A stretch of 64,000 bases of DNA, taken from contig NC_063152.1 of the NCBI RefSeq assembly GCF_020921035.1, positions 25,122,887 through 25,186,886 on the forward strand. The letters are read 5' to 3'. A program made the position numbers and the translations under genes. Below are positions 55,770 to 64,000 of this stretch, in pieces; position 1 is the first letter of the stretch; the number at the start of each line of letters is the position of its first letter. Below the pieces are notes generated by a model that was not told the origin of the DNA, did not search any database, and was given only the letters and a program-made list of their open reading frames with translations. The DNA comes from Rhodamnia argentea. Lineage: Eukaryota; Streptophyta; Magnoliopsida; Myrtales; Myrtaceae.

Positions 55770-56429
55770 AAGTTATCACACTTTCACAAGGGACAGATTA
55801 GGTCGCATTTTTCATGCATGCCGTGATTAATGGTTCATGTCTGTCATAATTGCTTAGTTGATCCTCTTAAATGGCATCTCATACTTTTTCGACGAAAAGA
55901 CCAAAAGACCAAAAGTCTTTTGCGTATCTTTCCCGCTGTCGAACAGGAGTCATTCTACATTCCTAGGAGTATTCATAATAACAAAAGATGATAACCACCC
56001 ATTGAGTATTTTATGCAAAATACGCGATGTTGATGTATTGATCTACAATAAAAAATAGCTGATACTACTGTCAGACTATCAATGAAGCATTTCCCTTTTT
56101 CATGCATATCGTGATTAATAGTTCATGTGCTGTCATAATTGCATAGTAGATCCTCTTAAATGGCATCTCATACTTTTTCGATGAAAAGACCAAAAGTCTT
56201 CTGCGCATCTTTCACACTGTTGAACAGGAGTCATTCTCCATTCCTAGGAGTATTCCTAATCCTCGAATCCAGAAAACAAAAGATGGTCATCATCCATCGT
56301 GAATATTTTCAGATTTTCTACATCATTACTTTGGTTTATATAAAAATAGTCATACAATATACACGATTACGATAAATTACAAACAAGTATAAATCCTTTC
56401 GTAACTATAGAAGTCCCAACTAAAAAAAT

Positions 56430-56776
56430 AATAATAAAATCTTACGCTTGGTGAACACGACAGAGTAGATTCAAATGAATAGTGGTACTCGAGAGACAAC
56501 TTCTCCTCAGGTTTAGGCCAACAACATGACCGTTGAATTCGTCGCACTCCATACCCTTCCATGAGCATTAATCTTTATTTCTAGCTAGTTACAACCATGG
56601 TTCGAGTTTAGGACAAACGCAACGAGAATATGGGTCGGTTGACTCTCAAATTCTGCTTAAACCGTATCTTGGCCGAGCTCCCATTAGCACGGCACATTGG
56701 ATTAGCAAAGCATCTATGAAACGAAAATGTGAAAAACGATCCAAGCATAAAGCATTTACGGTAAGGACGGTGATAT
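56430..56776 (-). pseudogene. RLP N-terminal remnant 4
   Basis: This is the paralogue of 21066-21419. The minus strand keeps MECDEFNGHVVGLNLR-type sequence near 56550-56500 in one frame, and the AKMC-x-A-N-x-S/FK region near 56700, separated by frameshifts. The start is ATA near 56775. No LRRs follow. Confidence 0.65.
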
Positions 56777-58055
56777 GATATTGTCTTCTTCTTCTTCTTT
56801 TTTCAAATTTTTGTGTTTGTTATTAGAGCACGTTGGTCATAGAAGAGCCAGAGGAGATTGTAATGCCATAGCTTTTATGGATATAGCAATTTTGTAGATA
56901 GCAACTCTGGGACTTCTTATTAGCCACGCCATAATTTTATATGAAAGGACACAAGGGGGTGACTAAAGGAAAAAAAAAATAGCCAAGTCTTTTGGGCTCA
57001 TTATTTTTCTCTGGATGACTTATCATCTTCACATAAGTAGGGTCGTCGTCATTCATGGCTGCCAAAATCTAGGCGTGCCTTTTATTTTTTTGCAAAACCT
57101 CTGAGGCCTAGTCTGAGACAGTAATAATTTATGAAATCTTTAATTCCAGAGTCAATATCCTACCTCCAATCAGATCTAAGGGCGCAATTTTATTTTTGAC
57201 GCAAAATCTGACTCGAGATATGGTTTAATACGGATAAGTGAAAAATTTAGACATTTTGGGTGGATATAACCGGCACATTCTATTGGTTTAGCCACTCAAA
57301 TTCCTGATGAGTCATTGTTTCTGTAGGTTCTTACAAGTGGATATCCACTCGAATTACTATATATATGTATGTCTTGCCGTAAACAAATACTATATGATCC
57401 CGACAGTTGCTAATGGTATTAAGTGGCCATTTTGTTCCATATTAGTACTAAAGTGAGCGCCGTACACAAATATTAACATTTAAGGTGTACTTTTACCCTC
57501 TCTTTTTTTCACATAAAGATCTAACTTGAGAGACTCACTCAAAGACTTTGTCCATATTGTAAATTTACGAATAAGAAGATTCTTGTGAAAGCAGAGTCCT
57601 CCATCAATATCTTGTCTTTGATTTTGTAAACTATCACAAATCATTATCGAATTCCTTTTCAATTGTGTCTTTTTTTGTGTTAATTTTTTCCTTTTGGTTT
57701 ATGCGAAATAGCCAGCTTTTCTGATCCAGTTTAATTTCTGACCTTGATCTTGTTATTTTCCTTTAACTGTGTATCCTAACTAGACTCTATTCTCGTCCCG
57801 GAACATTTTTTTCTTTTTTTTTTCCTTAATTTTCTAGGTTCATCCCCTTCTTCCTCTTTATTCTTCCGGCCAACTCTCTGGTTAATTTTCTTTTTTGATG
57901 AACATGACCATTTCTTATCAATCTCACAAGCTGATCGATGGAGATGGCTTGGGCTTGCGGGGTGGCTAGTGGCAAGCAGCCGGAAGATGTGATGACACCG
58001 ACAACTCGACAATCAGGCCAAGCTAGATTTTAGCGGGGATGCAAAACTAGGCAAC
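56777..58055. other. Spacer between RLP remnant 4 and kinase fragment
   Basis: Colinear with 21420-22865 with small indels (about 350 bp around 22440-22600 of copy 1 are missing here). No gene seen. Confidence 0.5.
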
Positions 58056-58058
58056 GGC

Positions 58059-58700
58059 ATGCGAGATGCAATGTCGGTGTCATCAGCTGTTCTTGCAGTG
58101 TCTGCTGTTTTTTCTTGTGGTCCTGATTGTCTGGAGGATCAAGCCGATGTGGTCGAGCAGTGGGAGCTCGAAATTGGTCCCCATCGATTCTCCTACCAAG
58201 AACTCAAGCAAGCCACCAATGGGTTCAAGGAGAAAGAGCTTCTCAGGCAAGGTGGGTTCGGCAAAGTGTACCGGGGGACCTTGTCGAGTTCCAAGATCCA
58301 GGTTGTGGTGAAGCGGGTCTTGCACGAGTCGAACCAGGGCCTCCGGGAATTCGTGTTGGAGATTGTGAGCATTGGGCAGCTCCGCCACCAGAACTTGGTC
58401 CAGCTCCAGGGCTGGTGTCGGAAGAGGGGCGATCTTCTGCTGGTGTGCGAGGACATGGCGAATGGGAGCTTGGACAGGCTCCTGTTCGATGAGCCTAAGG
58501 TTGCTCTGTTCTGGAAACAAAGGTTTCGGTTAGTGAAGGGCGTTGCTTCAGGGCTTCTTTATTTTGCACGAGAGGTATGAGCAAGTGGTCATTCACAGGG
58601 ATGTGAAGGCCAGCAGTGTGTTGCTGGATGAGGAATTGAACGGGAGGCTCAGCGACTTCGGGCTCGCGAGGCTATAAGATCACGGGTCAAACCCGGGCAC
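58059..58700 (+). pseudogene. L-type lectin receptor kinase fragment, copy 2
   Basis: A 173-codon frame holds [20 protein letters not shown], glycine loop [15 protein letters not shown] (first Gly of GxGxxG changed to Arg), [17 protein letters not shown] (the Lys is kept), and [20 protein letters not shown]. It stops after GLLYFAREV at 58580. One base shift near 58563 restores [20 protein letters not shown], giving the HRD loop, and LSDFGLARL with the DFG motif. A TAA then follows directly. The C-lobe beyond this and the lectin ectodomain are missing. Lectin receptor kinases act at the plasma membrane in defence signalling; this one is dead. Confidence 0.87.
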
Positions 58701-60075
58701 GAAGGTGTTGGGGGGAATGACTTGGGGGAATGACCGAAGAAGAAGATGCAAGAGAAAAATGAGAAAAAAAAAAAGCAAAAAAGAAAGAAAATACAAAAAT
58801 CCGAAAAAATGCAACGAGCATGCCTTTAGAAACTGGCATGTGAGATGCACATGCTCACTTAGGCCCTTATCTGAGACTAACTGGTCACTTGAGACCCTTA
58901 TTTGAAATATTGTCCAATCTGAACCCTTTTTTGAGAAAATGGCTCTACTTCGAGTTTTTATTTGAAAATTTTCCTAATTCGAATCCATTCATCGTTAAGA
59001 TAGAGAACGCAGATATTACGTCAATCATGCGTGGTTCAAGAAATGAGATTTTTTTACCAAAAAAGAAAAAGAAATGAGATTTGAATAATCTTTTTAAACT
59101 GAAATATAAATGTTTATTTAATTCATAAAATGCTATTGACTCGTTATATCATGATATATCAACAACATGATTTTTTTTTTAATCTGGTTAGTAGCAAATT
59201 TCTTTTCAATAAAAATTATTTTAAATTGCTGTTCCTTAATGGCAGTGGATATATAGAAACGAGAAAAATTGGACCCGAGCTAGCCAAAAGGAGATGTAAT
59301 AGACTCGACAACACTTGGGGCATGTAACTTGACACCGTTCCCCGTCTATTAATAGCCACAATCTTGATGTCCTCTCTTCGATCCTTGTCGCGACCATCCC
59401 CAACGGGTGTAAGCCAAAATGGGTGATCCCTCTATTCGAGATGCTCGCGCCTAGCTATCTGCCGCAGATTCTCCCAAATCCTACCATACGTGACATTGAA
59501 GAGTTGGAGCAGATTCCCCCAAACCCTACCACACACGACGTTAAGGAATTTAATCGATCGATGAAGATTTTCTATTTAATTGGAGTTGCTAGCAATATAT
59601 TTGTGGCTGGCTAAGAGCCAAGTGAAACGTGAGAGGACACCTCACTTCCTACGGAGTAGAGATCCCAAGATCGGGGATTCGATTATCCTAATTGTATAAT
59701 CAATGCCATTTCGAGCCCGATTGTCAGTCTTTTCAAAAAAGATATTGCTGAAGCGGTCTTGTTAAAATTGAATATCCTTGGCACGTCCTGCTAGGTGCTC
59801 ACAATAGATGGTTGCACAATCTATATGAATCAAAAGGCACGTTGTAATCAACGCATCGAATCAAGATAGCAAAAATCAACACTTCAAAGCAAATTAGTAC
59901 TAAAGTAAAGACAGCTACAGTAAAGCATGAGAAAATAAATCCGATACGATGTCTGGAAAATATACACGGCCCTGTTTGTTGAGCCCCGGGAAATGGGCCA
60001 CCGTGAGCTAAAGTCAAGATTGACTCTAAGTTGAATTCTAACTAAAGAGATCTATTCACATAAAGAATTCTTCTG
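58701..60075. other. Spacer after kinase fragment, copy 3 of RLP-unit spacer
   Basis: The 45-bp tandem duplication is at 59463-59550. The frame 59423-59614 keeps ILPNPTIRDIEELEQIPPNP and MKIFYLIGVASNIFVAG, then stops. 59615-60060 is the LTR-like gagccaagtgaaac region. A tract of A/G-rich sequence lies at 58735-58805. Confidence 0.45.
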
Positions 60076-60079
60076 TCAT

Positions 60080-60645
60080 TACGGCCTTGCCGGTTGTCAT
60101 CCCGGCCAGTCACCGTACATCAAGCCTCACCTCCACAATCATATTCCCTTCGTCTCTGTTCTCAGCCACTCCTGTCGCTACCTTCGATTCTCATTCACTC
60201 TCTCTTCGCCAGTTCCAATTCTCGGTGTTGCTGCTTCAGAGGCCTCCTCCGTCCGATCCATTCGTCAATCACGTTCGGTCACCGCCTGTTTACTCGAGGT
60301 AAATTGTCGTACTCTGTTTTGTGAGGCAGAGACCGAGAGCCTTCGCCTCCGCCGGAGTGAAACCGGTTGCGTCCGAGGCTGTCTCGATGGCCTCGAGCGT
60401 GCTTCGTTGCCTTTACTTTGACACGGCCATGACTCCTTCCCTTTTTCTTTTTGCAAGTAGCCTCTCATTCGAATGCCTTCTGTGCGTCTGATTTTTTTCC
60501 TCAACTGTTTTATTATGCATGTTTTTTACGGTGAATGAACTTCAAAGTCATTTTTGGGAATTTGGAAGTCTCGTATTCCCCGCATGTTGGAAGCAAGAGC
60601 ATTCAAGAGTGTTCCTTTGATTACCTTCGTCATTACAGGTCTGGT
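60080..60645 (+). other. Unrecognised gene-5'-end-like segment 'Y', copy 3
   Basis: Open 71 codons at 60087-60302 (LTSTIIFPSSLFSATPVATF, LRQFQFSVLLLQRPPPSDPF) end at a donor-like CTCGAG/GTAAAT. The acceptor-like site of copy 1 is degraded here (tttttacgg). It belongs with 24490-25070. Confidence 0.4.
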
Positions 60646-60902
60646 ATCCTCGGTTTCGATCGCCGCACGCTTCCATGTTATTGCTGGTGCACGCTTCGAC
60701 CGTTGACTTCGTTGATAAATTCAAGTTTGGTCTCGAGTGATTCATGTTATGCACGCTTTGCATGCATTCTTGTCAATTTCAAATCAACTATAGTAATTGG
60801 ATGCCCATCTTTTCTTATTTCGAGTACAAAAGAAACATACAAAGGGTTACATTACTGATAGTGTCACATAAGCATCCGATTGCACGTACAACTCCTCATT
60901 GT

Positions 60903-62729
60903 TTAGAGCCTTCTCGATCTGTTCCATCTTTTTGCCATCCTCTTGGAGTAGTGCAAGAACCACCTACTCTTCTCGTCAATGATCAAATTCCCCAACACAA
61001 CCCCTATCAGAAACCCGACTCCAGCCCCAATTAGCACAAATTTCCGATCCAAGTTGAACGGAGACTCTTCGCCGATTTCTTCCTGGGGAGATGGCGGTAC
61101 CGGTAAGTTATCCCCAAACGTTGTGCATTTTTTTGGCAAAGGACTTCCACATAACCCCTCATTCATGGCAAATGAATCAATCGTGAATGTGTTAAACCGA
61201 CTCCCTCGTGGAATTGATCCCAACAGTTGATTATGAGAGACGTTGAAATATGAAAGAAATGTAAGTTGGGCTAGCTGTGGAGGAATCTCTCCCGAGAGCT
61301 TGTTTCGAGAAAGATCTAGAGATTCCAACTTTGTCAGATTTGCTAAGGAAGGCGGGATGGAACCAGTAAGAACATTGTTCGAAAGATTAAGCATGAGAAG
61401 TGACTTCAAATCTCCAATGAGATCAAGTATGCATCCTTCGAATTTGTTGTTGGAGAGGTCAATTCCCATAAGGGCATATGGAACCTGCGAGTAATCCCTT
61501 TCTGTACCTTTATTCGTCAATTTCATTCCATAATCCCAGGACATTCCAAACATAGAGGACTGTTCCCAAATACTCATATATTCCAATTGATCTTGAGCAG
61601 CAACTACTTTCATGGCATGGAAACTGTGCAACAACTTGGAAGGAAGTTCACCATTGAAACTATTGTCGGAAAGGTCCATGACATGCAAGTTGCTAAAATT
61701 GAACTGGCTTTGAGGTGGTTTTATTGGACCATGGAAGTTATTAGATTTCAAGATAATAACTTTCAGGTTGGTCAACTCCGATAGCCATGAAGGGAAACCA
61801 TCGAGAATTTGATTGTGACCAAGGTTCAAATACTCTAGCATTGTACAATTGGCCAAAGATCTTGAGACAGGCCCTTGCAATCGATTCTTTGCGAGGTCAA
61901 TAAAATTCAACGCACAACCATTTGGGTAAGCCTGAGGAATGCTACCCTCAAGTTTATTTTTTCCAAGATTCAAAACTTCCAAAGAATGAATGTTTTTGAG
62001 ACATGAAGGAATTGTGCCATTCAGACTATTGCTGGACAAATCAAGAGTGACAAGGAACTTGGCTCTACAAATAGATTGAATATCTCCGAAGAGGATGTTG
62101 TTGGAGATATTGCAATAAAACACTGATGGAGGTGGAGTAGGGAGTCCCGTTTTGAGCGAGTTAGAACTAATGTCAAGATAAATCAAGTTAGGCAGCAGCA
62201 GATTGATGCGGTTGTCCACAAAGCCAGTTAGAAAATTGTGAGAAAGATCCAGATACTCCAAGGATTCTTTGCTACCATTCCCCATCCAAGTAGGAATACT
62301 CCCTCCGATTTTATTGTGTGAAAGATCTATTGACCCTAATCCGCTTAGGTGGCCTAAAAGCCTGGGGAATTCATGTAAGTTGCATGACTCTAAATTTAAA
62401 CTGGAAAGTTTTGGAAGCGTGGTATTCATCTCGGTCCCGCTAACAAAAGATATGTTGATGAAGTCCAAATATAATTCTTCCAAGTTCTCGAGTCTGTGCA
62501 AATCCACGGTGCCACTCAAATTAGTCCTACAAAGATCCAGAAATTCAAGATCCTTGAGTTCCCATAATGAGTTTGGGATTTCACCTTGCAAATTGTTGAA
62601 TGAAAGGTCGAGCCAAACCAACCGCGTCAAGTTCCCGACTAAAGATGGAATTGGACCGCCTAGCTGAGCATCTGTCAAATGTAAAGAACCATGGACGGTT
62701 AGTTTGGCTACCGATTGAGTCTCCGACAT
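60903..62729 (-). CDS. RLP copy D, C-terminal part
   Basis: An intact 608-codon frame starting MSETQSVAKLTVHGSLHLTD. It has about 14 LRRs, then an island whose variable part (61536-61574) is SIWEQSSMFGMSW before DYGMKLTNKGTERDYSQVP. Four LRRs, the cap GLCGSPLPKKC, acidic EEIGEESPF, a TM helix FVLIGAGVGFLIGVVLGNLI with glycines every four residues, and a basic tail ending NRSRRL follow. There is no kinase domain. It needs the upstream exon for secretion. This is the best candidate for a working receptor with copy B. Confidence 0.92.
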   Translation of the reverse strand: MSETQSVAKLTVHGSLHLTDAQLGGPIPSLVGNLTRLVWLDLSFNNLQGEIPNSLWELKDLEFLDLCRTNLSGTVDLHRLENLEELYLDFINISFVSGTEMNTTLPKLSSLNLESCNLHEFPRLLGHLSGLGSIDLSHNKIGGSIPTWMGNGSKESLEYLDLSHNFLTGFVDNRINLLLPNLIYLDISSNSLKTGLPTPPPSVFYCNISNNILFGDIQSICRAKFLVTLDLSSNSLNGTIPSCLKNIHSLEVLNLGKNKLEGSIPQAYPNGCALNFIDLAKNRLQGPVSRSLANCTMLEYLNLGHNQILDGFPSWLSELTNLKVIILKSNNFHGPIKPPQSQFNFSNLHVMDLSDNSFNGELPSKLLHSFHAMKVVAAQDQLEYMSIWEQSSMFGMSWDYGMKLTNKGTERDYSQVPYALMGIDLSNNKFEGCILDLIGDLKSLLMLNLSNNVLTGSIPPSLANLTKLESLDLSRNKLSGEIPPQLAQLTFLSYFNVSHNQLLGSIPRGSRFNTFTIDSFAMNEGLCGSPLPKKCTTFGDNLPVPPSPQEEIGEESPFNLDRKFVLIGAGVGFLIGVVLGNLIIDEKSRWFLHYSKRMAKRWNRSRRL

Positions 62730-62794
62730 TTCTTTTTCTTTTTCTTTTTCTTTTCTGTTCGGTTAAGGAATCTTGCTAATTGTTGAAATATTAC
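62708..62794 (-). other. Putative intron of RLP copy D (87 nt)
   Basis: Donor CTTTCGG/GTAATATTTC, acceptor candidate CAATCGGTAG/CC, phase 1. A TAA at 62765-62763 lies inside, then A/G repeats. With the nearer AAAAAG acceptor the intron would be only 63 nt, short for plants. Confidence 0.5.
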
Positions 62795-63872
62795 CCGAAA
62801 GGCTCAACTCGGTCGGTTTTGCCAAGTTGGCAAGCCAATGCCAAATGCCACCGGTGAAATTAGTGGACAAGAGAGATAGAGTTGACAACCGGGTAAGATT
62901 AGCGAAGGAATCGGGGATTTGACCCTGGAATTTATTTGCTGATATATCCAAATGCGCCAGCTCCGAAAGATTACCCAATGAACCAGGAAGTGAACCCGAG
63001 AAACCACATTCCGAAATTGATATTTCATTCAACAAAACAAGGTTTCCGATCGAAACAGGTATTTCCCCCGAAAAATTCGTTCCCGAAAGAGACAATGATT
63101 TCAGGCGACTACCCCAAAGTAGTTCGGGGATAAAACCAGAAAGGTTGTAATTATCTCCGACGTCGAGGACTTCCAGGTTTGGTAACTGAAAGATGCTCAC
63201 AGGAAATTCTCCATGCAATCCACATGATTCAAGTTTAAGCGACTTCAAAGAGGACAAGTTTGCAAGTACATGAGGGAATGGTGATGACATGCTTATAGAA
63301 GAGAGATCAAGTTCTCTAAGCATAGTTAAGTTCTGAACAAAATTGCCTAGGTTGGGCGTCTCAAGATCCCACCGCTCCCAAGACAAATCAAGAGAAATTA
63401 ATCTCGAGAGCCTTGAGATATCCGATGGGACTTTCCCGGAAAATTCGGAATTAGAGAGATTAAGGTAGTGTAACTTGGAAAGATTGCCAAAGCCGTATGG
63501 GATTGAGGAAAAGCTGAAGTTGTTGAAAGCGAGATTGAGCGATTCCAAATGGAATAGGCGAAAGAGGCTAGTGTTGGAAGTTATGGTACCAGAGAGACAG
63601 CTGCCATTGAGGTCGAGACCTGTCACATGACCGGTAGCCTCATCGCACTTTACGCCATCCCATGAGCAGCAATCTCCATGTCGAGCTAGTGACCACGATT
63701 CAACCTTTGGATAATCACAACGCCGCCCTGTTCTGTCGACTCTGAAACTTTGCTTGAATTCCATCAAGGCAAAGCTCTCATCTGGACGGCATAGGGAATC
63801 AGCAAAGGAAGTAGGAAGCAAAATGAGGAAGACGATCCGAGTACAAAGCAAGAAGAATATCAAGGGTGCCAT
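62763..63872 (-). CDS. RLP copy D, N-terminal part
   Basis: The start MAPLIFFLLCTRIVFLILLP lies 55 bases below a TATA box. The signal peptide is cleaved about TSFA/DSLC. The LRRNT cap has CRPDESFALMEFKQSF, RRCDYPKVESW, GDCCSWDGVKCDE and GHVTGLDLNGSC. About ten LRRs follow, ending GGIWHWLANLAKPTELSLSG, where the shared interruption starts. It has one LRR fewer than B and C. There are no lesions. Joined to 60903-62707 it would make an RLP of about 965 residues. Confidence 0.92.
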   Translation of the reverse strand: MAPLIFFLLCTRIVFLILLPTSFADSLCRPDESFALMEFKQSFRVDRTGRRCDYPKVESWSLARHGDCCSWDGVKCDEATGHVTGLDLNGSCLSGTITSNTSLFRLFHLESLNLAFNNFSFSSIPYGFGNLSKLHYLNLSNSEFSGKVPSDISRLSRLISLDLSWERWDLETPNLGNFVQNLTMLRELDLSSISMSSPFPHVLANLSSLKSLKLESCGLHGEFPVSIFQLPNLEVLDVGDNYNLSGFIPELLWGSRLKSLSLSGTNFSGEIPVSIGNLVLLNEISISECGFSGSLPGSLGNLSELAHLDISANKFQGQIPDSFANLTRLSTLSLLSTNFTGGIWHWLANLAKPTELSLSGNISTISKIP

Positions 63873-63926
63873 ATCTCTGTGTTTGTTTTTTCTGCTTTTT
63901 GGTAGAGTTTGATTGCAGTGAAGAAG

Positions 63927-63934
63927 CTTTTATA
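63927..63934 (-). promoter_or_regulatory. TATA box of RLP copy D
   Basis: GCCTATAAAAGCTTC on the minus strand, 55-62 bases upstream of the ATG at 63872. This predicts a leader of only about 25-30 nt. Confidence 0.75.
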
Positions 63935-64000
63935 GGCAGCGAAAAGCAATTCCATCGTCGAACTTTGATGCTGCTTTATCCATTCATGCACTATACACAT

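Larger units (their letters stand above)
55770..64000. repeat. Segmental duplication, copy 2 (matches 20690-28930)
   Basis: The block order is the same as in copy 1. The catgcatgccgtg block occurs twice in tandem here (55770-56000 and 56090-56340). The block runs off the window end just upstream of RLP copy D. Confidence 0.85.

Noticed and set aside
1..64000. CRISPR arrays, operons, bacterial defence systems, tRNA or rRNA genes
   Set aside because: None seen. The repeats here are LTRs, TIR elements, microsatellites and segmental duplications of a plant nuclear genome.

Overview
This window is plant nuclear DNA, most likely from a woody eudicot. It has long AT-rich intergenic DNA, LTR-retrotransposons whose primer sites match initiator tRNA-Met, many inverted-repeat elements, and a cluster of plant-only extracellular LRR receptor-like protein (RLP) genes of the Cf-9/RLP class. 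The style is reminiscent of Myrtales, but that is only an impression. There is no sign of bacterial or organellar DNA, and I saw no tRNA, rRNA or CRISPR array.

Layout. 1-5.5 kb is a graveyard of broken retroelements: a copia integrase piece, a Ty3/gypsy gag-like piece and a copia gag piece with its primer-binding site. 5.5-7.5 kb holds an inverted-repeat element and gene-free DNA. 7,526-12,298 is a structurally complete Ty1/copia element on the minus strand. It has two 333-bp LTRs differing at 9 sites, a PBS, a PPT and a TTTGA target duplication, but stop codons interrupt its polyprotein. 13.3-16.3 kb is RLP copy A, a multiply broken pseudogene. 16.6-24 kb is repeat-rich spacer with two decayed RLP N-terminal pieces and a lectin-receptor-kinase fragment. 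25.3-28.4 kb is RLP copy B. 28.9-44.7 kb is mainly repeats, with a further N-terminal RLP piece, an LRR scrap and paralogous segments of unidentified gene-like sequence. 44.7-45.3 kb is a 5'-truncated RLP, 46.7-49.8 kb is RLP copy C, and 60.9-63.9 kb is RLP copy D. All RLPs lie on the minus strand.

The RLP copies sit inside long duplicated blocks: roughly 16.7-19.4 kb matches 50.7-54.0 kb, 20.7-28.9 kb matches 55.8-64.0 kb, and 23.9-29.3 kb also matches 45.3-50.7 kb. The cluster therefore grew by unequal exchange, and copy C is a mosaic of the others. B and D are potentially functional. C has one nonsense codon and a lost native stop. A is dead.

Intact copies would encode a secreted-type receptor with a signal peptide, a paired-cysteine LRRNT cap, about 25-30 LRRs interrupted by an island before the last four LRRs, a TM helix rich in spaced glycines, and a short basic tail without a kinase. 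Such proteins usually signal with SOBIR1/BAK1-type kinases at the plasma membrane in pathogen or damage recognition.

Two features stand out. Every copy is split in the same LRR by a short purine-rich segment that begins with a splice-donor-like GTAATATTTC and can be removed in frame. The paralogues, otherwise nearly identical, differ sharply in the island (13, 13, 17 and 18 residues) and at predicted solvent-exposed LRR positions. All comparisons were made by eye; no alignment or database search was run.
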